NCBI RefSeq assembly: GCF_022829465.1
Contig: NZ_JAKSXZ010000144.1
Span: forward strand, 79,111-143,110
Source: Methylobacterium sp. J-067
Lineage (GTDB): Bacteria > Pseudomonadota > Alphaproteobacteria > Rhizobiales > Beijerinckiaceae
Direction: 5' to 3'
DNA length: 64,000 nt
Part shown: positions 19,634 to 28,508 of the stretch, piece after piece
How positions within the stretch are numbered: the first letter of the stretch is position 1
Layout of the letters: each line of letters opens with the position of its first letter
Translations under genes and position numbers: made by a program
Notes under the pieces: model-generated
Told to the model about the DNA's origin: nothing
Seen by the model: only the letters and a program-made list of their open reading frames with translations
Databases searched by the model: none

Positions 19634-21034
19634 GTGTCCGAGAACGTCTCCTCACTCCTCTACATCGTCGCCGGCGTCCTGTTCATCATGGCGCTGCGGG
19701 GGCTCTCGCACCCGACCACGTCCCGCCAGGGCAACATGTACGGCATGGTCGGCATGGGGCTGGCCATCCTGACCACCCTGGTCGGCCATCCGCCGGCCGG
19801 CTTCGGCGCCTGGATCCTCGTTCTGCTGGGCCTCGGCCTCGGCGGCGGCGCGGGTGCGGTGATCGCCAAGCGCGTGCCGATGACCGCCATGCCGCAGCTC
19901 GTCGCGGCCTTCCACTCGCTGGTCGGCCTCGCGGCGGTGTTCGTGGCGGCGGGCGCCCTCTACGCCCCGCAGGCCTTCGGCATCATTGAGAACGGCCACT
20001 TCCACAAGCAGTCGCTGTTCGAGATGGGCCTGGGTGTCGCCATCGGCGCCATCACCTTCACCGGCTCGGTCATCGCCTTCGCGAAGCTCGACGGCCGGAT
20101 GTCCGGCAAGCCGATCATGCTGCCGCAGCGCCACCTCATCAACGCGCTGCTCGCCGCCGGCCTCGTGCTGCTGATCGCCCTGTTCATCGGCACCGAGTCG
20201 AAGGCCATCTTCTGGCTGATCATCCTCGCCTCGCTGGTGCTCGGCGGCCTGATCATCATCCCGATCGGCGGCGCCGACATGCCCGTCGTCGTGTCGATGC
20301 TCAACTCCTACTCGGGTTGGGCGGCGGCCGGCATCGGCTTCACCCTGGGCAACCTCGCGCTCATCATCACGGGCTCGCTGGTCGGCTCCTCGGGCGCGAT
20401 CCTGTCGTACATCATGTGCCACGCGATGAACCGCTCGTTCATCTCGGTCATCCTCGGCGGCTTCGGCGGTGATGCCGCCGCGGCGGCCGGCGGTGGGCAG
20501 GTCGAGACGCGCCCCGTGAAGCAGGGCTCGTCGGACGACGCAGCCTACATCATGAAGAACGCCGAGCGCGTCATCATCGTCCCCGGCTACGGCATGGCGG
20601 TCGCCCAGGCGCAGCACAGCCTGCGCGAGATGGCCGACATGCTGAAGAAGGAAGGCGTCGACGTGAAATACGCCATCCATCCGGTGGCGGGCCGCATGCC
20701 GGGCCACATGAACGTGCTGCTCGCCGAGGCGAACGTGCCCTATGACGAGGTGTTCGAGCTGGAGGACATCAACGGCGAGTTCCCGCAGGCAGACGTGGCC
20801 TTCGTGATCGGCGCCAACGACGTCACCAACCCGGCCGCCAAGACGGACAAGGCCTCGCCGATCTACGGCATGCCGATCCTCGACGTGGAGAGGGCCAAGA
20901 CCGTGCTGTTCATCAAGCGCGGCATGGGCTCGGGCTACGCGGGCGTGGAGAACGAGGTGTTCTTCCGCGACAACACGATGATGCTGTTCGGCGACGCCAA
21001 GAAGGTGGTCGATCAGATCCTCAAGGCGTTCTGA
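19634..21034 (+). CDS. pntB: NAD(P) transhydrogenase beta subunit
   Basis: Carries the remaining proton-channel helices and the NADP(H)-binding domain III. 466 residues, GTG start 19634. An N-terminal membrane part of about nine helices is followed by a soluble domain with the NADP site VPGYGMAVAQAQ and the typical HPVAGRMPGHMNVLLAEANVPYD and MGSGYAGVENEVFFRDNT blocks. Complete length for the family. It ends just before a classical rho-independent terminator. Confidence 0.96.
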   Translation: MSENVSSLLYIVAGVLFIMALRGLSHPTTSRQGNMYGMVGMGLAILTTLVGHPPAGFGAWILVLLGLGLGGGAGAVIAKRVPMTAMPQLVAAFHSLVGLAAVFVAAGALYAPQAFGIIENGHFHKQSLFEMGLGVAIGAITFTGSVIAFAKLDGRMSGKPIMLPQRHLINALLAAGLVLLIALFIGTESKAIFWLIILASLVLGGLIIIPIGGADMPVVVSMLNSYSGWAAAGIGFTLGNLALIITGSLVGSSGAILSYIMCHAMNRSFISVILGGFGGDAAAAAGGGQVETRPVKQGSSDDAAYIMKNAERVIIVPGYGMAVAQAQHSLREMADMLKKEGVDVKYAIHPVAGRMPGHMNVLLAEANVPYDEVFELEDINGEFPQADVAFVIGANDVTNPAAKTDKASPIYGMPILDVERAKTVLFIKRGMGSGYAGVENEVFFRDNTMMLFGDAKKVVDQILKAF

Positions 21035-21057
21035 TCGCCCGGCATGGACGGAACCGG

Positions 21058-21085
21058 GGGGCGGGCGATGAGCCCGCCCCTTTTT
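21058..21085 (+). terminator. Rho-independent terminator after pntB
   Basis: 9-bp stem GGGGCGGGC (21058-21066) and GCCCGCCCC (21072-21080), loop GATGA, followed by TTTTT (21081-21085). One of only two canonical U-tract terminators noticed in the window. Confidence 0.9.
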
Positions 21086-21135
21086 CGTGTGAGGGTGCCA
21101 CAGCATTGCCCCGGCCGGCGGTGTAGGATGCGCCC

Positions 21136-22950
21136 GTGTCTGCCGCCTCAGCCCTGATCGAACCCGCCTCCCTCCTCGGCGTCGACTGCTCCGTCACGGG
21201 GCGGCGCTGGGCGACGCGTTGCGCGGGCCTCGACAGCGATCTCGCCATCGCGCGCATGGTCCAGGCCCACGCGCTGCCGGAACTCCTGGCCCGCGTGCTG
21301 GCCGGGCGCGGCGTGCGCCCCGACGCGGCCGACGCCTTCCTGGCGCCCCGCCTGCGCGACCTGATGCCGGACCCCGACACCCTCCTCGACATGCAGCCGG
21401 CGGTGCGCCGCCTCGCCCGCGCCGTGCGCGAGGGCGAGCGCGTCGCGGTGTTCGGCGATTACGACGTGGACGGCGCGGCGAGCGCGGCGATGCTCGCGGA
21501 ATACCTGCGCGGCCTCGGCCTGACCGTGCCCGTCCATATCCCCGACCGGATCGCCGAGGGCTACGGCCCGAACGAGGGCGCCATCGCGGCGCTGGCCACC
21601 GAGGGTGCGCGGGTGCTCGTCTGCGTCGATTGCGGCACGAGCGGCCACGGGCCCCTGGAACAGGCGGCGCGCAACGGGCTCGACGTGATCGTCCTCGACC
21701 ACCACGCCGCCTCGGAGATCCTGCCGCAGGTCCATGCGGTGGTGAACCCGAACCGGCAGGACGACCTGTCCGGCCTCGGCCATCTCTGCGCGGCGGGGGT
21801 GGTGTTCCTCACCCTCGTGGCCCTCAACCGCCTCCTGCGGATCGAGGGCTTCTTCACATCCGAGCGGCCGGAGCCGCGCCTGACCGATTGCCTCGACCTC
21901 GTGGCCCTGGCCACGGTAGCCGACGTGGTGCCCCTGCGCGACCTGAACCGCGCCTTCGTGGTGCAGGGCCTGTCGGTGATGCGCCATCGCGGGCGCACCG
22001 GCCTCGCGGCGCTCCTCGATGCGTCGTCGCTGTCTGAGCCGCCGGAGGCGTGGCATCTCGGCTTCGTCCTGGGGCCGCGCATCAACGCGGGCGGGCGGAT
22101 CGGCGATGCCGGGCTCGGCGCGCGGCTGCTCTCCACCCGCGACGCGGCCGAGGCGGCGCGGATCGCGGTCGATCTCGACCGGCTGAACCGCGAGCGGCAG
22201 GCCATCGAGGCGCAAGCCGTCGCCGAGGCGGAGGCCGAGATGGACCGGGCGCTGACGGAGGATCCAGCCCTGCCGGTCCTCGTCATCGGCAAGAGCGAGT
22301 GGCACCCCGGCATCGTCGGCTTGGTGGCGGCGCGGCTCAAGGAGCGGTTCGGCCGCCCGGCCTTCGCCTTCGCGATCCGGCCGGACGGCAGCGCCACGGG
22401 GTCAGGGCGCTCGGTGCCGGGGGTCGATCTGGGCCATGCGGTGCGCGCCTGCGTCGAGGCCGGCACGGCCCGCAAGGGCGGGGGCCACGCTATGGCGGCG
22501 GGCGTCACCCTCGACGGCGACGCGATCACCGCCTTCGGCCGACACCTCTCGACCCATCTCGGGGCGGCGGTGGAGAAGGTCCGCGCGGCGGATGCCCTGC
22601 TCATCGACGGCACCCTCAGCGCCGGCGGCGCCACGGCCGAGACCGTGCGGCTGCTCCAGCGGGCGGGGCCCTTCGGGCAAGGCGCGCCGGAGCCGCTCTT
22701 CGCTTTGGCGCGGCACCGGATCGTGGATGCCGGCATCGTCGGGACGGGCCATGTCCGCGCCCGGCTGCGCAGCCGCGACGGGCAGGCGGTGGGCGCCATC
22801 TGCTTCCGCGCCGCCGAGCGCCCCCTCGGCCGGGCGATCCTCGACAGCATTGGCCGCGAGGTCCACGTCGCGGGCACGCTTTCGCGGGACCAGTGGCGCG
22901 GCGCCGAGCGGGCGCAGGTCCGTATCGTCGATCTCGCTCCGGCGGATTGA
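21136..22950 (+). CDS. recJ: Single-stranded-DNA exonuclease RecJ
   Basis: 5'-3' single-strand DNA exonuclease of recombination and mismatch or base-excision repair. 604 residues, GTG start. The DHH-family motifs are present: FGDYDVDG, VCVDCGTSGH, VLDHHAA and the DHHA1 domain with the GGHAMAAGVTL motif; the C-terminal OB-like part follows. In the third motif the usual CGxxG form is present as Cys-Gly-Thr-Ser-Gly. It has its own start 51 bases after the pnt terminator; a beta-helix protein follows after 8 bases, implying co-transcription. Confidence 0.95.
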   Translation: MSAASALIEPASLLGVDCSVTGRRWATRCAGLDSDLAIARMVQAHALPELLARVLAGRGVRPDAADAFLAPRLRDLMPDPDTLLDMQPAVRRLARAVREGERVAVFGDYDVDGAASAAMLAEYLRGLGLTVPVHIPDRIAEGYGPNEGAIAALATEGARVLVCVDCGTSGHGPLEQAARNGLDVIVLDHHAASEILPQVHAVVNPNRQDDLSGLGHLCAAGVVFLTLVALNRLLRIEGFFTSERPEPRLTDCLDLVALATVADVVPLRDLNRAFVVQGLSVMRHRGRTGLAALLDASSLSEPPEAWHLGFVLGPRINAGGRIGDAGLGARLLSTRDAAEAARIAVDLDRLNRERQAIEAQAVAEAEAEMDRALTEDPALPVLVIGKSEWHPGIVGLVAARLKERFGRPAFAFAIRPDGSATGSGRSVPGVDLGHAVRACVEAGTARKGGGHAMAAGVTLDGDAITAFGRHLSTHLGAAVEKVRAADALLIDGTLSAGGATAETVRLLQRAGPFGQGAPEPLFALARHRIVDAGIVGTGHVRARLRSRDGQAVGAICFRAAERPLGRAILDSIGREVHVAGTLSRDQWRGAERAQVRIVDLAPAD

Positions 22951-22958
22951 CCCCTCCC

Positions 22959-23915
22959 ATGGACGCGACCCCGCCGCCTGCCCTCGTACGCCCGGCACCG
23001 GAGTGCGACGCGGCGAGCCGCGCCCGCATCCTCGCCCCCCGCCGGCCGGGGGACGACGTGGCGACCCTCACCTGCTCCCTGCGCCTTGGGCCGGGCGAGC
23101 ATGTGACGAAGCGCCTGCTCCTCGAAGGCTCTGCGGCCTCGGGCGTCACCGTCGCCTGCGACGGCGGCACCATCGGGCCGGGGGAGGCGGGGACCGGCCT
23201 CCTCGACTTCGCGGTGGAGATCCGCTCCCGCCCGCCCGCGCCGGGCTCCACCCGCTGGGACCGGCCGGAGGGCATCACCCTCCGGGGCTGCGCCATCCTC
23301 GGCCATGTCCGCATCTGGGGCATGGGCATGAACGGGCAGGGCGAGCGGGTGCGGGATTCCTCGCACAGCCTCGGCCACACCGAGCGGGCCCAGGCCGCCG
23401 CTCCGACCCACGTGAGCATCCTCGACGCGGCGATCACCGCCTTCGGCCGTATCCCGGTCTATCTCGGGCCGGGGGTGACGGGCTTCACCCTGCGGGGCTC
23501 CACGATCACCGGCACGTCATCCGCGACGGCGGTCTATCTCGATGCCGAGAGCGCGGACAACGTGATTGCTGACAACACCTTCGACATCCGCACCGGTCGC
23601 GAGATCGTCGCGGTCGATGGCTCGGCCCGCAACCGGATCACCGGAAACCGTTTCGCCCTGCACGGGGAGGGCGGGGTGCGCCTCTACCGCAATTGCGGGG
23701 AGGGCGGCACGGTGCGCCACCAGACGCCGTCCGACAACGTCGTCACCGGCAACACCTTCAGCGGCGCGGGCTTCTTCGCCGCGCCGATCGTCGTGAACTC
23801 CCGCAACGGCTGGGACATCCATTGCGGGGCCGATGCCGGCTACCCGTTCGGCAGCAGCCTCGACAACCGGGACAACGGCACCGGCAACGTCGTGGAGCCG
23901 AACCGGACGGAGTGA
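22959..23915 (+). CDS. Right-handed parallel beta-helix repeat protein
   Basis: 318 residues from ATG 22959, 8 bases after recJ. From about residue 100 on it shows successive short beta-helix rungs with Asn/Thr/Gly turns (GVTGFTLRGSTITGT, SADNVIADNTF, ARNRITGNRFALHG, SDNVVTGNTFSGAG), the pattern of pectate-lyase-like NosD/periplasmic copper-binding right-handed helices. No signal peptide or membrane helix. Catalytic residues cannot be assigned. The open frame extends far upstream within recJ but is not coding there. Function unknown; the link with recJ may be only transcriptional. Confidence 0.7.
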   Translation: MDATPPPALVRPAPECDAASRARILAPRRPGDDVATLTCSLRLGPGEHVTKRLLLEGSAASGVTVACDGGTIGPGEAGTGLLDFAVEIRSRPPAPGSTRWDRPEGITLRGCAILGHVRIWGMGMNGQGERVRDSSHSLGHTERAQAAAPTHVSILDAAITAFGRIPVYLGPGVTGFTLRGSTITGTSSATAVYLDAESADNVIADNTFDIRTGREIVAVDGSARNRITGNRFALHGEGGVRLYRNCGEGGTVRHQTPSDNVVTGNTFSGAGFFAAPIVVNSRNGWDIHCGADAGYPFGSSLDNRDNGTGNVVEPNRTE

Positions 23916-23919
23916 CGGG

Positions 23920-24414
23920 CTAGCCGCCCGCCATCACCAGCGCCCAGAACCGCTTGTAGCGGGTGTCCGGCGCGTCCACGCGGGCGATGCCGATCCGGCG
24001 GATCTGCGGGATCAGCATGTTCTTGTTATGCTCTGGCGAGTTCTTCCAGCGGGCGAAGACCTGCTCGAAGGTCTCCGAGCCGGCGCTCAGGTTCTCGGCG
24101 GCATAGGACCGTGCGAGACCCGCCGCGCCCATGCGCGAGGTGAAGCTGCCGCCGACATCGTGGCTGAGCTGCCCGTGGCGGGCGTTGTTCCCGGCCTGGA
24201 AGGCGGCGGCCTTCACGAGACCGGAATCGACGATCACCGGGCTCAGGCCGTGCTGCACGCGGTAGGCCGAGATCGCGGCGGCGGCGGCGACCTCATCGAG
24301 CACCGTCGTCTTGGTGGGATAGCGCGCGGAGGGCTCCTCCGTGGGGGAAAGGCTTCCGCAGCCGGCGAGGGGCAATAGGGTGAGGGCGAGGGTCAGGAGG
24401 CGGGTGGGCGTCAC
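23920..24414 (-). CDS. CAP-domain (SCP/PR1-like) lipoprotein
   Basis: 164 residues from GTG 24414, chosen because it yields a lipoprotein signal TPTRLLTLALTLLPLAGC with a clear lipobox Cys; a GTG 20 codons upstream would add a polar leader. The rest is a CAP domain: AISAYRVQHGLSPVIVDSGL, HGQLSHDVGG, AAENLSAG, and WKNSPEHNKNML with the conserved His. Bacterial CAP proteins are exported, of mostly unknown role. Convergent with the beta-helix gene with only four bases between. Confidence 0.82.
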   Translation of the reverse strand: MTPTRLLTLALTLLPLAGCGSLSPTEEPSARYPTKTTVLDEVAAAAAISAYRVQHGLSPVIVDSGLVKAAAFQAGNNARHGQLSHDVGGSFTSRMGAAGLARSYAAENLSAGSETFEQVFARWKNSPEHNKNMLIPQIRRIGIARVDAPDTRYKRFWALVMAGG

Positions 24415-24533
24415 GGGATCGGCTGCTGAGCGAATGCGATGCGCGTCCCTCTCGGTCCCTTGCGGCGAAAGCACGGCGGAACGGAGCGACGGTGGCGCGC
24501 GCCGCCCGGCCGTGGCGCGGGGGCCACGCCGGT

Positions 24534-25613
24534 TCAGGTGACGTAGGGCTCGCAGGCCAGCATCGACGGCGCGAAGGCCGAGAGCAGCGCCTGATCGAGA
24601 TGGCCGGGCGTCTCGACCATGATGGCCAGCGCTTCGGCGGGTCTCGCTGGCTGGCGGTAGGCACGTCGCTCGGTGAGGGCGGAGAAGACGTCGCAGATGG
24701 CGACGATGCGCACGAGATCGCTGATCTGCTTGCCCTTCAGCCGGTCGGGATAGCCGGTGCCGTCGATCCGCTCGTGATGGTGGCGGACGACGTCGATCAC
24801 CTCGGCATCGAAGCCGCCCTGCGCGATGAGGAGCGAGGCGCCGATCTCCGGGTGGCGGCGCATCAGACGCAACTCGTTGCTGTCGAGGCGCCCCGGCTTG
24901 TCGAGGATCTCCTTCGGGATGCGCGCCTTGCCGAGGTCATGCAGCAGGCTCGCCCGCGCCAGCCGGGCGAGGTCGGTGCGCGACAGGCCGATCCGCCCGC
25001 CGAAGGCCGCGCAGAGGCCCGCGACGCTCAACGTATGCTCGTAGACGCCCGCATCGTGGCGCCACAGCTCCGCGAGCCAAGCCGAGATGCCGGCCTCCGA
25101 GACGGCCGCGAGCACCGTTTCGGTGCCCCTGTCGACATCGGCCGGTGCCAGCGTCCCGCCGAGGGCGGCACTGTCGAACAGGTCGGTGACGATGCTCCTG
25201 GCTGCCTGTGCGCGCTCGTTCAGGCGCCGTGCCCGCGCCGCCGCCGCCCGGCTGGCGGCCTCGATCAGCGCGAAGGTCTTGGTGAGGATCACCTCCCGCG
25301 AGGCGCCGGCCGGCAGGACGATGGTGTTGGCATCCCGCTTCACGCCCTCGCCACGGGCGAGCACGATGCGGGGTACGGCGGGGGTGAAGACGTCGAGCCG
25401 GCGGGTCCAGTCCGCCAGGGCGGGGGGAGCGAGGTCGAGCACCGCCAGGACCGGACGACCCCGCGTGGGGGATTCCCCTGGGGCGTGCGCGCGGCAGGCG
25501 GTGACGAACGCGATGGCTCGGGCCAACGCGGCTCGCTCGGTGGGCCGGTCGGAGACCAGCAGGACGAACGCATCACTCGCTAGAGGAAGCGGTCTGTCCG
25601 GAGACGGAGACAC
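24534..25613 (-). CDS. HD-GYP domain phosphodiesterase with degenerate receiver
   Basis: Probable cyclic di-GMP phosphodiesterase. 359 residues, GTG start. The first about 110 residues resemble a receiver fold (FVLLVSDRPTERAALA, VLAVLDLAPP) that appears degenerate in its acidic pocket. The C-terminal HD-GYP domain has HTLSVAGL, LLHDLGKARIPKEIL, RRHPEIGASLL and HHHERIDGTGYPDRLKG. Stand-alone gene with a 298-base upstream region that carries a TTAACCAT element at 25681-25688, matching a CtrA half site; regulation by CtrA is speculative. Confidence 0.9.
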   Translation of the reverse strand: MSPSPDRPLPLASDAFVLLVSDRPTERAALARAIAFVTACRAHAPGESPTRGRPVLAVLDLAPPALADWTRRLDVFTPAVPRIVLARGEGVKRDANTIVLPAGASREVILTKTFALIEAASRAAAARARRLNERAQAARSIVTDLFDSAALGGTLAPADVDRGTETVLAAVSEAGISAWLAELWRHDAGVYEHTLSVAGLCAAFGGRIGLSRTDLARLARASLLHDLGKARIPKEILDKPGRLDSNELRLMRRHPEIGASLLIAQGGFDAEVIDVVRHHHERIDGTGYPDRLKGKQISDLVRIVAICDVFSALTERRAYRQPARPAEALAIMVETPGHLDQALLSAFAPSMLACEPYVT

Positions 25614-25911
25614 GCGAACCTCGTGAGTCTGAAGGTGGCCGCCGGTTCTTTGGCATTAGCACGCTTGCCTTATCGACACATTAACCATCTTCCTCTTTCG
25701 CGCGGATGGGAAGTATGTCGCTTCGAGGAATGTGACGATGTGCTCATAGCCTACTCCCCCCGCCAGCCGAGGAGTTATCTTACGGCGGCCGCTTATTTGG
25801 GAGGAGGTTGCGCGTTACCGCCGCACGGAGAAGCTGCACAGCTTTCGCGTGTGGTGGTTGCCGATTTCTGCTGCGGGTTGGAGGCGCTTGACTGCCGGTG
25901 CGGCTTTCGGC
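25614..25911. other. Intergenic region between HD-GYP and GntR genes
   Basis: About 300 bases upstream of the HD-GYP gene and downstream of the GntR gene, with locally lower GC than the flanks. A short open frame on the plus strand (25623-26021) runs into the GntR gene antisense, lacks a ribosome site and looks non-coding. A TTAACCAT element lies at 25681-25688. Nothing else recognised. Confidence 0.5.
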
Positions 25912-26604
25912 CTAGCCGAGATAGTCGCCGTACAGGTCCACGTGGTGGGCGAGACCGAGGCCGTGGTCGCGCACCAGCCGCTCGGCCCGTTCCGTGTCCC
26001 GCGCCTGCAGGGCGGCGATGATTGCCTGATGCTCTCGGATCGAGCTTTCGGCCCGCTCGCCCTGGCGCAGCGCGGCGTTGCGGATCGCCCGCACGTGCAT
26101 CAGCAGGTTGCCCGTTAGTTCGGTGATCGCCTCGCAATGGCCGAGGCGGATGATGGTCTGGTGGAAGCGGATGTTCGCATCCGAGTATTCGTCGATGTGT
26201 TCGGCCGGCTTGCCGGAATAGAATTCCGGGAAGCCGTCCCGCAGGTCCTGCAGCTGCGTGTCGCTGGCCCGCGCGCAGGCGAGGCGCGCGGCCATGCTCT
26301 CCAGGGCCGCCCAGGCCTGGATCATCCCCACGATCTCGCGCTTGCTCTTGCGGATGACGAAGACGCCGCGCCGCGCCTCGGAGCGCACGAAGCCCTCCTG
26401 TTCCAGCACGGTCAGGGCCTCCCGCACGGGGGTCCGGCTGACACCAAGGTCTTGCGAGAGCTTGCGCTCGTCCAGGCGGATCTCGTCCGACCGCCCGTAG
26501 ATGTCCATGTTGGTGATCGCCGCCTTCAGCGCCTCGTAGGCGAGGGTCCGAAGGCTCGAACTGACGACGATCGGCTTCACGCTCAGCGGTTCAGAATTCG
26601 CCAT
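25912..26604 (-). CDS. GntR-family transcriptional regulator (FCD type)
   Basis: 230 residues. N-terminal winged helix with RLDERKLSQDLGVSRTPVREALTVLEQEGFV, typical of the GntR/FadR superfamily, then an all-helical FCD ligand-binding domain (about 85-220) with metal-binding-type Asp/His residues (DANIRFHQTII, SSIREHQAII). It is divergent from a class II aldolase (160 bases apart), suggesting it controls that gene and senses a small organic acid. Ligand unknown. Confidence 0.9.
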   Translation of the reverse strand: MANSEPLSVKPIVVSSSLRTLAYEALKAAITNMDIYGRSDEIRLDERKLSQDLGVSRTPVREALTVLEQEGFVRSEARRGVFVIRKSKREIVGMIQAWAALESMAARLACARASDTQLQDLRDGFPEFYSGKPAEHIDEYSDANIRFHQTIIRLGHCEAITELTGNLLMHVRAIRNAALRQGERAESSIREHQAIIAALQARDTERAERLVRDHGLGLAHHVDLYGDYLG

Positions 26605-26764
26605 GCCTCGTCCGGCCGTCCTGCGATCAGGTCACGTGTTCCATGAGACCAAGACCGGCCTAGACCAAAGGCGCCCTTGGGAATAGGCGAAAGCACAAAG
26701 TTTCACAGGTAGTGGCCGGGCGGCAGCACTTCCCGCGCGAGCCGCCGCGCACCGGAGGATCGGA

Positions 26765-27433
26765 ATGGACGCGCAGGAGCGGCAGGCACGGGAGGGCGTG
26801 GTCGCGGCCGCGCGGGACCTCGACGCGATGGGGCTCAACCGGGGCACGTCGGGCAACGTCTCGTGCCGCTTCGGCGGGGGGCTGCTCATCACCCCGTCGG
26901 GCGTGCCGACCGCCGATCTCACCCCGGAGGGCATCGTGCCGATGGGGCTCGACGGGTCCTATCCGGAGGGCATGAAGCCCTCTTCGGAATGGCGCTTCCA
27001 CCGCGACATCCTCGCCGCGCGGCCGGAGGTCGGCGCCGTGGTCCATGCGCACCCGATCTATTCTACCGCCTTCGCCCTGTGCGGGAAGGCGATCCCGGCG
27101 GTGCATTACATGATCGCGGCCTTCGGCGGGCCGGACGTGCGCTGCGCGCCCTACGCCCCCTACGGCACCGAGGCCCTGTCGCGGCTCGCCCTTCAGGCAC
27201 TGGAGGGCCGCTCCTGTTGCCTTCTCGCGAACCACGGCATGATCGCCGCCGGCTCGGATCTCCGCCGTGCCCTGTGGCTGGCGCAGGAACTCGAGACCCT
27301 GTGCCAGCAATACGCGGTAGCCCTCCAGATCGGGGCGCCGCAGGTTCTGTCGGACGCGGAGATCACCGAGACGGTCGAACGCTTCCGGGGCTACGGGTTG
27401 AACGCGGGCACCGGGGCAAAGAGCGCGACTTGA
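26765..27433 (+). CDS. Class II aldolase/adducin family protein
   Basis: 222 residues; zinc-dependent aldolase or epimerase fold related to L-fuculose-1-phosphate aldolase FucA and to 3-oxo-tetronate 4-phosphate decarboxylase-like enzymes. GLNRGTSGNVSCR binds phosphate; zinc ligands are in VVHAHPIYS (two His) and LLANHGMIA (one His); the catalytic acid lies in PSSEWRFHRDI. GGAGG precedes the ATG. A divergent GntR gene is the likely regulator. Sugar specificity cannot be read from sequence. Confidence 0.87.
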   Translation: MDAQERQAREGVVAAARDLDAMGLNRGTSGNVSCRFGGGLLITPSGVPTADLTPEGIVPMGLDGSYPEGMKPSSEWRFHRDILAARPEVGAVVHAHPIYSTAFALCGKAIPAVHYMIAAFGGPDVRCAPYAPYGTEALSRLALQALEGRSCCLLANHGMIAAGSDLRRALWLAQELETLCQQYAVALQIGAPQVLSDAEITETVERFRGYGLNAGTGAKSAT

Positions 27434-27515
27434 TTGGGCATCGGCATGTCGCCAGAGTGCCCACGAGCCCGGCAATCCGCGACCGGCACTTTTACTCCCT
27501 GAGCAAGACCGACCG

Positions 27516-28508
27516 ATGGCTGCGCGTGATACCCGCGAAACCCAGTACAGGCCGCTCTCTAAGCCCGGAATCTACCTGGCGCGGATGGTGATCTTCCTCG
27601 CCCTCGTCGGATTTCTCGCCTTCATCCTGTTCAAACAGATCACGCCGGCCTTCCTCGCCAATCCCGGCCTGAACGGCCTAATCCTCGGCGTGCTGCTCAT
27701 CGCGGTGATCATCGCCTTCGGGCAGGTGATGCGGCTCTCGCGGGAGGTGGCCTTCGTCAACGCGGCGGCGGCGGGGGAGACCGCGCGCAAGCCCGCGCTC
27801 CTGCTCAAGCCGCTCTCCCGTGCCATCGCCGCCCGCACTGGCGGCAACCCCGTCCCCGGCACGGGACTCGTGCTCGACACCATCGCCGCCCGCCTCGACG
27901 AGGGGCGTGAGATGCTGCGCTACATCGCCGGCATCCTCATCCTGCTCGGCCTTCTCGGTACCTTCTGGGGCCTCATCGACACGCTGTCGGCCGTGGGCGG
28001 CGTCATCAAGGGCATGCGCGGCGGCGGCGATGCCGGCGTGATGTTCGATGAACTGAAATCCGGCCTCGCCGTGCCGCTCTCGGGCATCGGCCTCGCCTTC
28101 TCCGCCTCGCTGTTCGGCCTCGCCTCGTCCTTGATCACCGGGTTCCTGGAGTTGCAGGCGGGGCAGGCCCATGCACGTTTCCACAACGAATTGCAGGATT
28201 GGCTGATGGCCGTCGGCGTCGCCACCGAGCCGACCCTCACCGTCCCCGTCGCCGCCGCGCCTGCCTATGCCGGCCCCTCGACGCGGGAGTTGAAGGAGGC
28301 GGTGGATCACCTCGCGGCGATCATGGCCGAGAGCGGCGGCAACCGCGCGACGACGCTCGCCATGACGAACCTCGCCGAGGGTATCCAAGGCCTCGTCCAG
28401 CACATGCGGGCCGAGCAGCAGATGATCCGCGACTGGGTGGAGGCCCAGGCCAGCCGCGAGCGTGAACTGAAGCAGGTGCTCGACCGGCTCGGCCGGGAGC
28501 GCGTCTGA
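27516..28508 (+). CDS. MotA/TolQ/ExbB-like proton channel protein
   Basis: 330 residues. Four predicted membrane helices: about 20-42 (YLARMVIFLALVGFLAFILF), 53-70, 135-155 (AGILILLGLLGTFWGLI, the ExbB/TolQ/MotA signature) and 185-210 (IGLAFSASLFGLASSLITGF). The C-terminal about 75 residues are cytoplasmic and helical (MRAEQQMIRDWVEAQASREREL). The stop overlaps the start of the OmpA-domain partner (TGATG). Together they look like a stator-type ion channel with a peptidoglycan anchor. It is neither in a flagellar nor in a TonB cluster, so the process it powers is unknown. Confidence 0.82.
   Translation: MAARDTRETQYRPLSKPGIYLARMVIFLALVGFLAFILFKQITPAFLANPGLNGLILGVLLIAVIIAFGQVMRLSREVAFVNAAAAGETARKPALLLKPLSRAIAARTGGNPVPGTGLVLDTIAARLDEGREMLRYIAGILILLGLLGTFWGLIDTLSAVGGVIKGMRGGGDAGVMFDELKSGLAVPLSGIGLAFSASLFGLASSLITGFLELQAGQAHARFHNELQDWLMAVGVATEPTLTVPVAAAPAYAGPSTRELKEAVDHLAAIMAESGGNRATTLAMTNLAEGIQGLVQHMRAEQQMIRDWVEAQASRERELKQVLDRLGRERV

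Noticed and set aside
25623..26021. 132-residue plus-strand frame between the HD-GYP and GntR genes
   Set aside because: It runs antisense into the GntR gene, becomes Arg/Gly/Pro-rich there, and has no ribosome site.
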